Origin: Sphingomonas cremea
Lineage (GTDB): Bacteria; Pseudomonadota; Alphaproteobacteria; Sphingomonadales; Sphingomonadaceae
DNA: 64,000 nt
Reading direction: 5' to 3'
Assembly (NCBI RefSeq): GCF_021502585.1
Contig: NZ_JAKFGM010000001.1
Coordinates: 1,160,730-1,224,729 of the forward strand
The translations under genes and the position numbers were made by a program. A model generated the notes under the pieces. It was not told the DNA's origin. It searched no databases and saw only the letters and a list, made by a program, of their open reading frames with translations. Shown piece after piece: positions 9,253-16,886 of the stretch. How positions within the stretch are numbered: the first letter of the stretch is position 1; each line of letters begins with the position of its first letter.

Positions 9253-10125
9253 TTGGGAATTCGCGCCAAGTTCAACCTGATGGTGCTTGCGGTTGCCATC
9301 GTGGGAGTCGGCCTGTTCGTGCTTGCGGCCAACCCCCTGGTTGACGGCGTGGCCCGGGACGAAGTCCTCCAAAGTGCCCGCATCATGATGGAAAGCGCGT
9401 CTGGCGCCCGAAAGTACACGTCGGAGCAGATCACACCGCTGCTCAATGATCGGATCGAACATCAGTTCTATCCTCAAGCGGTGTCAGCTTATGCAGCGAA
9501 GCGGAGCGCCGACGTGATACACTCCAAGAATCCTGAATTTACCTATCGCGAAGCCGCCCTGAACCCCACCAATCCTCAAGATCGCGCTTCCGACTGGGAG
9601 GCGGACATAATCGAGCAATTCCGGGCCAGCCCGTCGAAGGAAGAAATTTCGCTCGTGCGATCGACGCCGACGGGGCGGTTTATCGTACTTTCCCGCCCGA
9701 TTGCGGCCAAGCCCGCCTGCATGGAGTGTCACAGTACTGCGGCCAGCGCCCCGGCTTCAATGGTCGAAATTTATGGTGACAAGAACGGGTTCGGATGGAA
9801 GCCCAATGATATTATTGCCGCGCAAGTCGTTTCGGTGCCGATGAACGCATCACTGATCCGTGCCGAGCATATTCGACGGCTGTTCGTCGTGCCCTTCGGC
9901 GCCTTCCTCGTAATGCTGTTTATCGCCATCAATCTCCTTCTGCATTTCGTTGTGATCCGGCCGATCGAAGGAATCACGACGGCCGCCGAAGCAGTCAGCC
10001 TGGGTGATCTCGATGCACCCGAATATGTCTATGAAAGCTCCGACGAGCTCGGCCGATTGAGCTCATCCTTCACCAGGATGCACCGCAGCATCATCCAGGC
10101 ATTTCGTATGCTTGGACAGGGTTAG
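9253..10125 (+). CDS. DUF3365 (Tll0287-like) haem sensor with HAMP domain
   Basis: Protein of 290 residues read from a TTG, with AAAAGGA about 8 bases upstream; no ATG fits. An N-terminal helix (about 8-27) and a second helix (about 208-233) bracket a periplasmic domain with the c-type haem motif Cys156-Met-Glu-Cys-His160. This is the DUF3365/Tll0287-like sensor fold, associated with redox or gas sensing. A HAMP domain follows (about 233-283: RPIEGITTAAEAVSLGDL, SSDELGRLSSSFTRM). The protein then stops without an output domain, so the signal must pass to a partner. The TIR gene begins 4 bases after this stop, which makes it the obvious partner. Confidence 0.88.
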   Translation: MGIRAKFNLMVLAVAIVGVGLFVLAANPLVDGVARDEVLQSARIMMESASGARKYTSEQITPLLNDRIEHQFYPQAVSAYAAKRSADVIHSKNPEFTYREAALNPTNPQDRASDWEADIIEQFRASPSKEEISLVRSTPTGRFIVLSRPIAAKPACMECHSTAASAPASMVEIYGDKNGFGWKPNDIIAAQVVSVPMNASLIRAEHIRRLFVVPFGAFLVMLFIAINLLLHFVVIRPIEGITTAAEAVSLGDLDAPEYVYESSDELGRLSSSFTRMHRSIIQAFRMLGQG

Positions 10126-10129
10126 TCGA

Positions 10130-10996
10130 ATGTCGCTCGCCGGCGCAGCCCAGAAGGACCTCTGCTTCATCAGCTATTCCCGCAACGACGAACAATTCGC
10201 CTTGCGCTTTGCCAACGATCTCCGGTCCGCGGAGGTCGCGACTTGGGTTGATCAGCTCGACATCCGCCCCAGCGAGCATTGGGACCGCGCAGTCGAGCGC
10301 GCCATTGTCGGCTGTCGCTGCGTTGTCGTGCTACTTTCGCCCCGCTCGGTCGCTTCCGAAAATGTCGCCGACGAGATCAGTCTTTCGATCGATTTGCGCA
10401 AGACCATCCTGCCGGTGATGATCGAGCCGTGCAGATTGCCTCTGCGTTTGACGCGAATGCACCTGATCGACGCGACCGCCAGCTATGCGTCCGCCCTGAA
10501 GCAGTGCCTTGCCGAGATCAGAAGCATCGTGTCCGGAAACTCGCCTCCGCCGGCGCCGGATCCGGAGAGCTTGGCCTCGGTCAAAGGCCACCTCGCCAAA
10601 GTGATGGGACCAATCGCTTCCATATTGGTCGATCGCGCGGCCGCCCGCGCCACGTCGATCGAGGATATCTACAGCCTCCTGGCACGGCATATCCCCAATG
10701 ATAGGGATCGCGAGCAATTCGTTTCGATGACGCCCCGGGTCGTCGGTGCGACCGATGACGAAAGACCCGTGGCAACGATGGACCCGGCAGCGAAAACAGA
10801 GTCCATCTCCCCGTTCGAGCTAGAGAGGATTGCAACTGCCTTGACCAAATTCCTGGGCCCGATCGCGACGATCGTGGTTAGGGAAGAAAGCAAGACCTCT
10901 GGCACTGTCAGGCAATTGGGATGCAGGCTTGCCGGAATGCTATCATCGGATGAGGATCGCGAGCGCCTGCTCAGGGAAATAGGAGCGCACTGCTAG
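10130..10996 (+). CDS. TIR-domain protein with two C-terminal GPIA modules
   Basis: Protein of 288 residues from the ATG at 10130, preceded by ACAGGG; a TTG at 10112 lies inside the previous gene. Residues 9-130 form a TIR domain: CFISYSRNDEQFALRFANDL, WVDQLDI, VVVLLSPRSVASENVADEI. Glu82 (VADEI) sits where bacterial TIR NADases keep their catalytic Glu. Two related segments follow, about 147-198 and 229-284, each with a MGPIAS/LGPIAT core, then VDRA or VREE, then DRDRE or DEDRE. Similar modules occur at the C-terminus of some proteobacterial Ser/Thr kinases, as I recall. It is co-transcribed with the haem-sensor gene. It could be an NAD-degrading effector or a purely scaffolding TIR; the sequence alone does not decide. 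Confidence 0.85.
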   Translation: MSLAGAAQKDLCFISYSRNDEQFALRFANDLRSAEVATWVDQLDIRPSEHWDRAVERAIVGCRCVVVLLSPRSVASENVADEISLSIDLRKTILPVMIEPCRLPLRLTRMHLIDATASYASALKQCLAEIRSIVSGNSPPPAPDPESLASVKGHLAKVMGPIASILVDRAAARATSIEDIYSLLARHIPNDRDREQFVSMTPRVVGATDDERPVATMDPAAKTESISPFELERIATALTKFLGPIATIVVREESKTSGTVRQLGCRLAGMLSSDEDRERLLREIGAHC

Positions 10997-11053
10997 CAAT
11001 TAGGATAACCCGGGAACGAGGGGCACCCTAGGCGCCGAGATGCCCTCCTGAAA

Positions 11054-11068
11054 TTAAACTTGCGTTAA
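11054..11068. promoter_or_regulatory. Possible CtrA-type site TTAA-N7-TTAA
   Basis: TTAA, seven bases, TTAA matches the core of the alphaproteobacterial CtrA box, but the final C of the consensus TTAAC is A here. It lies about 120 bases upstream of the small secreted protein gene at 11189. An overlapping CGTTAA-A-TTAACG inverted repeat follows at 11063-11075. Confidence 0.35.
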
Positions 11069-11188
11069 ATTAACGAAAATGCTTGGCCGGTCGAGGAACG
11101 ACGCCGCTAGTAGGCGTGCCGCTTTGAACCGCGATGCCGTTCCCAAGAGCTGCGGAAGCGTCAGCTTTCCGCAAGAGGGAGCAAATCT

Positions 11189-11629
11189 ATGCGAAAGTTG
11201 GTTTTGGCTGCGCTCGGCGCAGCAACAATGGCATTTGCCGTTCCGGCCCCTGCCCAGGAACTGCCGCTGAAGTCCGGGGAATATTGGGACGTTGCAGCGA
11301 TCTCCGTCGATGATGGGCATTTCCCTGATTATGTTGATTTCCTGGCCGGAGAGTTCCGCAAGCGGAATGACTTCTCGGTTTCGAAGGGCTGGATCAAAGG
11401 CTATCGCATCTTTGCCAACGTCAATCCCCGGGATGGCGAGCCCGACCTCTATCTCGTCACGATTTTCGATCATGTGTCTACGCCCGCTGAAGACATTCAG
11501 CGCGAAAAGGAAATGAATGCGTTCATGGCGCAATCTACGCGTCAGTCGGCGGCTGGTAGCGGGCACCGCGCCACATATCGCAAGCTGAGAGGCGATATGC
11601 TGCTCCAGGAATTGGTTTGGTCACGATAA
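11189..11629 (+). CDS. Small secreted protein of unknown function
   Basis: Protein of 146 residues. A signal peptide (KLVLAALGAATMAFA, cleavage near APAQ, residue 23) is followed by a mature domain of about 120 residues with no motif I can assign (YWDVAAISVDDGHFPDYVDF, DLYLVTIFDHV, REKEMNAFM). The alternation of strands and one central helix could fit a small alpha/beta dimeric fold, but that is a guess. An AGAGGGAG Shine-Dalgarno sits about 8 bases before the ATG. It is a single-gene unit closed by a strong hairpin terminator. Confidence 0.75.
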   Translation: MRKLVLAALGAATMAFAVPAPAQELPLKSGEYWDVAAISVDDGHFPDYVDFLAGEFRKRNDFSVSKGWIKGYRIFANVNPRDGEPDLYLVTIFDHVSTPAEDIQREKEMNAFMAQSTRQSAAGSGHRATYRKLRGDMLLQELVWSR

Positions 11630-11636
11630 GTTGACG

Positions 11637-11666
11637 AAGGGCGCCGCAGCGATGTGCGGCGCCCTT
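11637..11666 (+). terminator. Hairpin terminator after the secreted protein gene
   Basis: A perfect 12-bp stem (AAGGGCGCCGCA paired with TGCGGCGCCCTT) with a 6-base loop begins 8 bases after the stop. The trailing tract is short (TTCCCTT), so it is a strong stem with a weak T-run. Confidence 0.8.
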
Positions 11667-11769
11667 CCCTTCGCATTGGCTTCAAGTCGCAAGTCGTCAT
11701 TAGCCGACTGGCCGAATTCCACACTTATACGTCTTGGGTTTGCCACGATTGGCGGCTAGGTGCGCCGCC

Positions 11770-13637
11770 ATGCTGACCATCAATGGAATCACCGTGCGCC
11801 TTGGCGGGCGTACAATCCTCGACCGCGCCACCGCTGCGATCCCGCCGGGAAGCAAGTTGGGGCTGATCGGGCGGAACGGCGCCGGCAAGTCCACGCTGAT
11901 GAAAGTCATCGTTGGCCAGCTTGAAGCCGACGAGGGCGAAATCGAAATGCCTCGGCGCACGAAGCTCGGCTATATTGCACAGGAAGCGCCGAGCGGCACC
12001 GCGACTCCGTTCGAAACCGTGCTTGCTGCCGATTTCGAGCGCGCGGACCTGATGGCCGAGGCCGACCACTGCACGGACCCTCACCGGCTTGGCGACATCC
12101 ATGATCGATTGCTCGCGATCGATGCCTACAGCGCGCCTGCGCGGGCGGGGCGTATCCTCCTGGGCCTTGGATTTGACGAGCAAATGCAGGGCTTGCCCCT
12201 CGACAGCTATTCGGGCGGCTGGAAAATGCGGGTCGCGCTCGCGGCATTGCTCTTCTCAACGCCGGACGTGCTGCTGCTCGACGAACCGTCAAACCACCTC
12301 GACCTTGAAGCCACGTTGTGGCTCGAGAACTTCCTGAAAAATTACGCCGGCACGCTGATCGTGATCAGTCACGAACGCGACCTTCTCAACAATGTCGTCG
12401 ATACCATCCTCCACCTGGAACGCGGAAAGATTAGCCTCTACTCCGGCAATTACGACGGCTTCGAACGCCAGCGCGCTGAGCGCGCCGCGCAGATCGCCGC
12501 TGCGCGCGCGTCACAGGACGCGCAACGGGCCCGACTGCAGGACTATATCGCCCGTAACAGCGCACGGGCATCGACCGCCAAGCAGGCCCAGTCCCGCGCA
12601 AAAATGCTGGCGCGAATGCAGCCGATCGCCGCGCTGGTCGACGACCCGAGCCTCAGTTTCGATTTTCCGAGCCCGACGGAGCTGAAGCCGCCACTGATCA
12701 CGCTTGACATGGCATCGGTCGGCTATGCCGCTGACACGCCGGTCCTGCGGCGGCTCAACCTGCGCATCGATCCCGACGATCGCATCGCGCTGCTCGGCCG
12801 CAACGGCAACGGCAAGACCACCCTCGCCCGCTTGCTGGCCGCACAGCTCAAGCCGATGGAAGGCGCCGTCAACGCCTCCGGTAAGATGCGCGTCGGCTAT
12901 TTCACCCAGTACCAGGTCGAAGAATTGCACGGCGACGATACCCCGCTCCAGCACATGACCCGGGCGATGGAGGGGATGACCCCAGGTGCAGTGCGTGCCC
13001 AACTGGGCCGTTTCGGCTTTTCAGGCGAAAAGGCCACGACGCTGGTTGGTAAGCTGTCCGGCGGCGAGCGCGCTCGCCTGGCCCTGGCGCTGATCACCCG
13101 CGATGCACCGCACCTGCTCATCCTCGACGAGCCGACCAACCACCTCGACGTCGATGCCCGTGAAGCACTGGTCCAGGCGCTTAACGGCTATGATGGCGCC
13201 GTCATCCTCATCAGCCACGACCGCCACATGGTCGAACTGACCGCCGATCGCCTGGTACTCGTCGATCATGGAGAGGCGGTCGATTATGCCGGCAGCATCG
13301 ACGATATATCGACTTCGTCCTCGGCCGTAACCAACCGAAGGCGGAGCGAAAGCCGAAGATCTCGAAGGCCGACCGCAAGGCCGGATCAAAAGCACGCGAG
13401 GACGCGCGCGCGCTCAGGAAGGCCGCCGCGGAGGCCGAAGCGGCCAGCGCCCGGCTCGCCGCGCAATGCTCGGCGCTCGACCGAGCGATGTTCGATCCCG
13501 CTAGCGCCGAGCCAGATTTGGCGTCGCTGCCAATGACCGAACTCAGCCGTCGTCGTGCAAAGCTCGCGGCGGATCTGGAGGCAGCGGAAGCACGCTGGCT
13601 CGAAGCAAGCGAGCAACTGGAGCAACTGGCAGCCTGA
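11770..13637 (+). CDS. ABC-F family ATPase, frameshifted near the 3' end
   Basis: Soluble tandem ATPase of the ABC-F (Uup/EttA-like) group, which acts on ribosomes rather than as a transporter. Domain 1 has GLIGRNGAGKST, YSGGWKMR and LLLDEPSNHLD. Domain 2 has LLGRNGNGKTT, LSGGERAR and LILDEPTNHLD. The reading frame from ATG 11770 stays open to 13536 (588 residues), but after about 13306 it turns into an Arg/Pro-rich tail unlike the family. Shifting frame by one base at GACGATATATCGAC (13300-13313) restores a normal Lys/Ala/Glu-rich coiled coil that ends with TGA at 13635-13637, giving about 622 residues. A one-base deletion (GATTATATC to GATATATC) explains this. Both ATPase domains are intact, so the product may still work. 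A sequencing error is possible. Confidence 0.88.
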
Positions 13638-13755
13638 TTCCCTTTATAGGCGCATTGCTCCGGTTGAGGCGGCAAGTGTTTCGTCCGGGAATCCACGTAT
13701 GGTTCGAAGGTCGGCCTTCGTTCAGTTTGCCATTCTCACGGAATGGCGGGACCTT

Positions 13756-14148
13756 ATGGTGCGGCGGCGACTAGCGACCACAATAGCGGAGGCAGGTCAT
13801 TCCATTTCCAGCTTCGTCGCTGATGCTGCCGCGCAACCGCTTTGCCAAGCTGGGGTCATTGCCTTTTGCATCCTGTGGTGGGCCACTGGCCTACCCACTG
13901 ATGTGTTGACGGCAACACTTTCCATTCTGGCAATCACACTCACACAGATGGTTCTCAATCGGCAAAAATTGCGAGAGGAAGATGATCGTCGCCGCGACGT
14001 AGCCATGCATGCAAAGCTTGACGAGTTGCTCCGCGCAGAGAAATTGGCTCGCAAGGAACTGGCGGGAATCGAAGAGCTCGAAGAAGAGGAGATCGCCGCA
14101 CTCAAGCTAAGGCTGGCAGCGCCGCTGCGCAGCAAAGCGGACGAATAG
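13756..14148 (+). CDS. Low-affinity iron permease family protein (short)
   Basis: Protein of 130 residues from the ATG at 13756; ATG 13699 is an in-frame alternative. There is one or two membrane segments (about 32-67, FCILWWATGLPTDVLTATLS), then a conserved-looking tail: NRQKLREEDDRRRDVAMHAKLDELLRAE and IEELEEEEIAAL. That KLDEL followed by an acidic EE-rich helix is typical of the small bacterial members of the low-affinity iron permease family (PF04120), whose transport role is unproven. It stands alone after the ABC-F gene. Confidence 0.75.
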   Translation: MVRRRLATTIAEAGHSISSFVADAAAQPLCQAGVIAFCILWWATGLPTDVLTATLSILAITLTQMVLNRQKLREEDDRRRDVAMHAKLDELLRAEKLARKELAGIEELEEEEIAALKLRLAAPLRSKADE

Positions 14149-14172
14149 TTTCGGCCAGTCGTCCCGCATCGC

Positions 14173-14204
14173 TTAGGTCCGCAATGAGCTGAAATCGGAC
14201 GTTG
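14173..14204. repeat. Imperfect palindromic intergenic repeat, copy B
   Basis: TTAGGTCCGCAATGAG, then GAAATCGGACGTT, matches the layout of copy C (arms containing TCCGC and CGGAC around a GCAATGAG core). It lies between two convergent genes. Confidence 0.55.
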
Positions 14205-14228
14205 CCAACGAACTGAAACGAACCTCAG

Positions 14229-14747
14229 TCAGACCCGACGCCAACTCAAAACATTGTGGCTGCCTGATGTGGAAGTGGCACGCGGTATGGTTGTCAGTGT
14301 GACGACATCTCCGACGAGCTTCACCTTCCTGCGATAATCAATGCCGATCTCTGTCGGATCGAGGGAAGAAACCACGAAGTGAGTGACCACAGATTTCGCT
14401 CGGTCGAACTCATACCGTCCGTAATAGGCATAGTAGCTGTGGAGATAGGCAAGCTGCTGATCGGCCGGCAAATTCTTAAAGTCGACATCCTCCGGCAACG
14501 GCGGCCTGGCACTCGCGATCTGCACTGACATCATGCCGTTCGGTTCGTAAACGATGAGTCCGCTGTAAGGTCGAGGAAGATCATTCCAGGGGCCCGTTCT
14601 TCCGTCCTTTTGAACCGTCATTGCATCAATCAGCGACCATGCGCCGACCAGAGGGACGCGGGACTGCGAATGATGTTTCGCAGGTGCCGCCTGCGCGGCC
14701 ATCGGCAAGACAAGCCCGGCGGCAAGGACGTCACGGCGCTTCAGCAT
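14229..14747 (-). CDS. Exported lipocalin-like protein
   Basis: Protein of 172 residues. The N-terminus MLKRRDVLAAGLVLPMAAQAA is a signal peptide with an RR pair, possibly Tat-dependent. The mature domain begins LVGAWSLIDAM and continues with YSGLIVYEPNGMMSVQI and YYAYYGRYEFD, the pattern of the lipocalin-like domain family PF13924. These proteins are thought to be small ligand-binding barrels; no ligand is known for this one. It converges on the iron permease-like gene, with repeat copy B between them. Confidence 0.8.
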   Translation of the reverse strand: MLKRRDVLAAGLVLPMAAQAAPAKHHSQSRVPLVGAWSLIDAMTVQKDGRTGPWNDLPRPYSGLIVYEPNGMMSVQIASARPPLPEDVDFKNLPADQQLAYLHSYYAYYGRYEFDRAKSVVTHFVVSSLDPTEIGIDYRRKVKLVGDVVTLTTIPRATSTSGSHNVLSWRRV

Positions 14748-14786
14748 GATCCACCCCCTCTCGAAACGGCAACGCTAACAGATGAG

Positions 14787-14820
14787 CTAATGTCCGCAAT
14801 GAGTGGAAAGCGCACATTAG
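14787..14820. repeat. Imperfect palindromic intergenic repeat, copy C (best preserved)
   Basis: The ends CTAATGTCCGC and GCGCACATTAG are inverted copies with one mismatch, separated by AATGAGTGGAAA. This copy defines the element. It lies between the lipocalin-like gene and the small membrane protein gene. Confidence 0.65.
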
Positions 14821-14826
14821 GCGGCA

Positions 14827-14855
14827 CGGCTCCGGCTCCGGCTCCGGCTCCGGCT
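14827..14855 (+). repeat. CGGCTC hexanucleotide tandem repeat
   Basis: Nearly five exact copies of CGGCTC in a row. In the frame of the downstream membrane protein gene the tract would read as an Ala-Pro run, but that gene most likely starts later, at 14925. The tract is of the type prone to slippage. Confidence 0.8.
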
Positions 14856-14924
14856 GTCCGTAAATCCGTTGGAGACTTCAAAGCCAATCGGGTAAGCCCG
14901 CGAACTGGGTGGAGGAGACCGATC

Positions 14925-15254
14925 ATGCCAAATGGAGTCACCCCGGAGCTACTGAACTTCATCATCACGCTTTGTCAGCTCATGCTGATTGCGTTCGGAA
15001 TACTCATCGCGGGTGCGGCCGTTGTCTACTCAACCATGTTCTGGAAGGGAAACTTCTCCGGCGCGAGCATTGCCCGGATATTGCAGCAAACCGATATTCC
15101 GAAACTGGCGACCATTATCCTTATAGTCCTGGCTGCTTCGCTGCTTGGCCTTCTTGGAGTCATCGCTGGCGAGGCGGTGATAGCCCTCCTCAGCGGAATC
15201 GCCGGTTATGTGCTCGGCAATCGTGCCGCGCCTAAAGAGTCCGCAGCTGACTGA
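14925..15254 (+). CDS. Small membrane protein of unknown function
   Basis: Protein of 109 residues. The ATG at 14925 is chosen because GGAGGAG lies 7 bases upstream. The frame is open much further upstream, and an ATG at 14790 inside repeat copy C would add an Ala-Pro-rich leader. Two long hydrophobic stretches are visible: about 10-40 (IITLCQLMLIAFGILIAGA) and about 63-98 (IILIVLAASLLGLLGVIAG). The short loop between them reads FWKGNFSGASIARILQQTD. No family is recognised. Confidence 0.65.
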   Translation: MPNGVTPELLNFIITLCQLMLIAFGILIAGAAVVYSTMFWKGNFSGASIARILQQTDIPKLATIILIVLAASLLGLLGVIAGEAVIALLSGIAGYVLGNRAAPKESAAD

Positions 15255-15257
15255 GCT

Positions 15258-15289
15258 CTAATGCCCGCAATGCGTCCAAGACGGACAAG
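15258..15289. repeat. Imperfect palindromic intergenic repeat, copy D
   Basis: CTAATGCCCGCAATG, then GACGGACAAG, follows the same layout as copy C with a degenerate right arm. It starts 4 bases after the stop of the small membrane protein gene. Confidence 0.5.
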
Positions 15290-15453
15290 GGATTAAGCCC
15301 GGGCAATCAATCCGGATCGATATGGAGGCCGACGTTCGGCGAGATATTTCCGGCGTTCAATGGCCGCGCAGTTGTGTCCAGAAGAAGCGCGCTGTCTTGC
15401 TGAAGGCAGCTCGCGGTTGCCGGGTGCATGCCCTTTTTGTCGGAGAGTCCAGC

Positions 15454-16371
15454 GTGAAAATTGCCGTCAGCATTGGGTTCTTGGCGCTGCTCGCGGGAGC
15501 GACCGTCGGAGTTGCTCTTGCAGGGCCCGCTTACGCTTCAGTTGAAAGCCGGGTGCCGGTGGCTTCTGGCGTCACTCTTCGCGTCACCGAAAGCGGCGAT
15601 GCAAATTCAAGGCCTCCAATCATATTCATTCCCGGCTGGAGCGCTGGCGCCGATATCTGGCAGGGCCAGATCGACCGTTTTGACGATGCCTATCGCGTCA
15701 TCGCCTTCGACCCTCGTTCGCAAGGTGACTCAACCAAGGTAGCGAGCGGCAATACGCCGGAGCAGCGCGCGGCGGACCTCCACGCGCTATTGGCTGAGAG
15801 AAAGGTCAGCCGGCCGATACTCGTCGGCTGGTCGCAAGCTGTGCAGGATATTGCGGCTTATGTCTCGCTCTACGGCACGCGAGATATCGCCGGGATCGTC
15901 CTTGTCGATGCGACTATTTCCAACGGCGCTAAATCAATCGCTGCGCGTCCGGAGCAGGCTGCCTTCCAATTCAGACTACTGGCCAGCTACGCCACCGATC
16001 AGGAGGAATATCTGCGCGGTATGTTCGAAGCGATCATCAGCAAACCGCAACCGCCCGGCCTGGTTGATCGGGCGATCGCAACAGGCATGAAGACACCGCC
16101 GTCAATAGGGGTCGCCATGCTCGTGGCGGATATGTTTGGAATTGATCGAACGCCGGCCTTGGCAAATATCGATTGCCCGGTCCTCATCATCGCCTCCAGC
16201 AATTCGGAGGAGTTGGCCGAGCAGCGAGAAGAAGCGAAGCAGATTGCAAACGCACGTTTCGTCGAGATCGGAGACGCGGCGCACGCGGTGTTCCTCGATC
16301 AACCTGATCGCTTTGCCGCGGCACTCTCTGAATTTGCGGCATCGCTCGGAACGCATTCGCTCAAAAAATAG
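15454..16371 (+). CDS. Exported alpha/beta hydrolase
   Basis: Protein of 305 residues. The GTG at 15454 is chosen because GGAGAG precedes it and it begins a clean signal peptide (KIAVSIGFLALLAGATVGVA). The fold markers are IIFIPGWSAGADIWQ, VIAFDPRSQGDS, the nucleophile elbow GWSQA (Ala replaces the usual second Gly), and a C-terminal GDAAHAVFLDQPDRF carrying the likely catalytic His. It is an alpha/beta hydrolase of the haloperoxidase/esterase-like group acting in the periplasm; the substrate is unknown. It is flanked on both sides by copies of the palindromic repeat. Confidence 0.85.
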   Translation: MKIAVSIGFLALLAGATVGVALAGPAYASVESRVPVASGVTLRVTESGDANSRPPIIFIPGWSAGADIWQGQIDRFDDAYRVIAFDPRSQGDSTKVASGNTPEQRAADLHALLAERKVSRPILVGWSQAVQDIAAYVSLYGTRDIAGIVLVDATISNGAKSIAARPEQAAFQFRLLASYATDQEEYLRGMFEAIISKPQPPGLVDRAIATGMKTPPSIGVAMLVADMFGIDRTPALANIDCPVLIIASSNSEELAEQREEAKQIANARFVEIGDAAHAVFLDQPDRFAAALSEFAASLGTHSLKK

Positions 16372-16380
16372 ATGCTGTTT

Positions 16381-16414
16381 AACGGCCCATTCGCAATGGG
16401 TGGAAAGCGGTCAT
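16381..16414. repeat. Imperfect palindromic intergenic repeat, copy E
   Basis: AACGGCCCATTCGCAATGGG, then TGGAAAGCGGTCAT, shares the GCAATGgGTGGAAAGCG core with copy C. It starts 10 bases after the stop of the hydrolase gene. Confidence 0.5.
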
Positions 16415-16457
16415 CGGAAACTCGCTACGATTGCGACGAGTTCAATTTTAGATTTAC

Positions 16458-16745
16458 CTACTGATGCGGGGCGGGCTGGTCCTTGTTCATACCTTCATAC
16501 TTCATATGCTCCACCATCATGGACATCATGTCCCTGCACTGGGCCATCTGCTCCATCATCTGCTGATGCTTCGCAGGGTCGGCCATCATTTGATGCATCT
16601 GGTCCATGCCATGAGCGGGTGCGCCCTGCGCTGACGGTGCCATTTGATGCTCGTGCTGCGCGGGCTGCGCCGCCTTCGCAGCCACTGCTGCCAAGGCTAT
16701 CCCAAGCGCGAAACCGATGGTTCCTGAACTGAAGTTGCTGCTCAT
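16458..16745 (-). CDS. Small exported Met/His-rich protein
   Basis: Protein of 95 residues. The N-terminal hydrophobic segment (GFALGIALAAVAAKA) acts as signal or anchor. The rest is extreme in composition, with many Met and His residues (HEHQM, HGMDQMHQMM, HQQMMEQMAQC, MMSMMVEHM) and one Cys. Proteins like this are usually periplasmic binders of copper or another soft metal. That is inferred from composition, not from a domain match. An AGGAGATAG Shine-Dalgarno precedes the ATG. An 8-bp inverted repeat 58-85 bases upstream could be its operator. No copper efflux or oxidase gene is adjacent. Confidence 0.75.
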   Translation of the reverse strand: MSSNFSSGTIGFALGIALAAVAAKAAQPAQHEHQMAPSAQGAPAHGMDQMHQMMADPAKHQQMMEQMAQCRDMMSMMVEHMKYEGMNKDQPAPHQ

Positions 16746-16802
16746 CTCTATCTCCTCAAGGTTGCCGTCAACGTCGGCTGGCCAATGCCGGTGGGCGGAT
16801 TC

Positions 16803-16830
16803 GCAAATAAACTTAACCTATGTTATTTGC
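16803..16830. promoter_or_regulatory. Inverted repeat upstream of the Met/His-rich protein gene
   Basis: GCAAATAA and TTATTTGC form perfect 8-bp arms around a 12-base centre. AT-rich and in the promoter position of the gene at 16745, it looks like an operator rather than a terminator. The regulator is unknown. Confidence 0.45.
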
Positions 16831-16837
16831 GCCGCCC

Positions 16838-16871
16838 GAGGGACGCCTGGCCGGGGGGCTGGGCGTCCCTC
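16838..16871 (-). terminator. Hairpin terminator downstream of the secreted Cys-rich protein gene
   Basis: GAGGGACGCC and GGCGTCCCTC pair perfectly over 10 bp with a 14-base loop. It lies 16-49 bases beyond the stop of the gene at 16887-17714. No T-run follows on the minus strand. Confidence 0.6.
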
Positions 16872-16886
16872 TAATTCTACTTTCCC

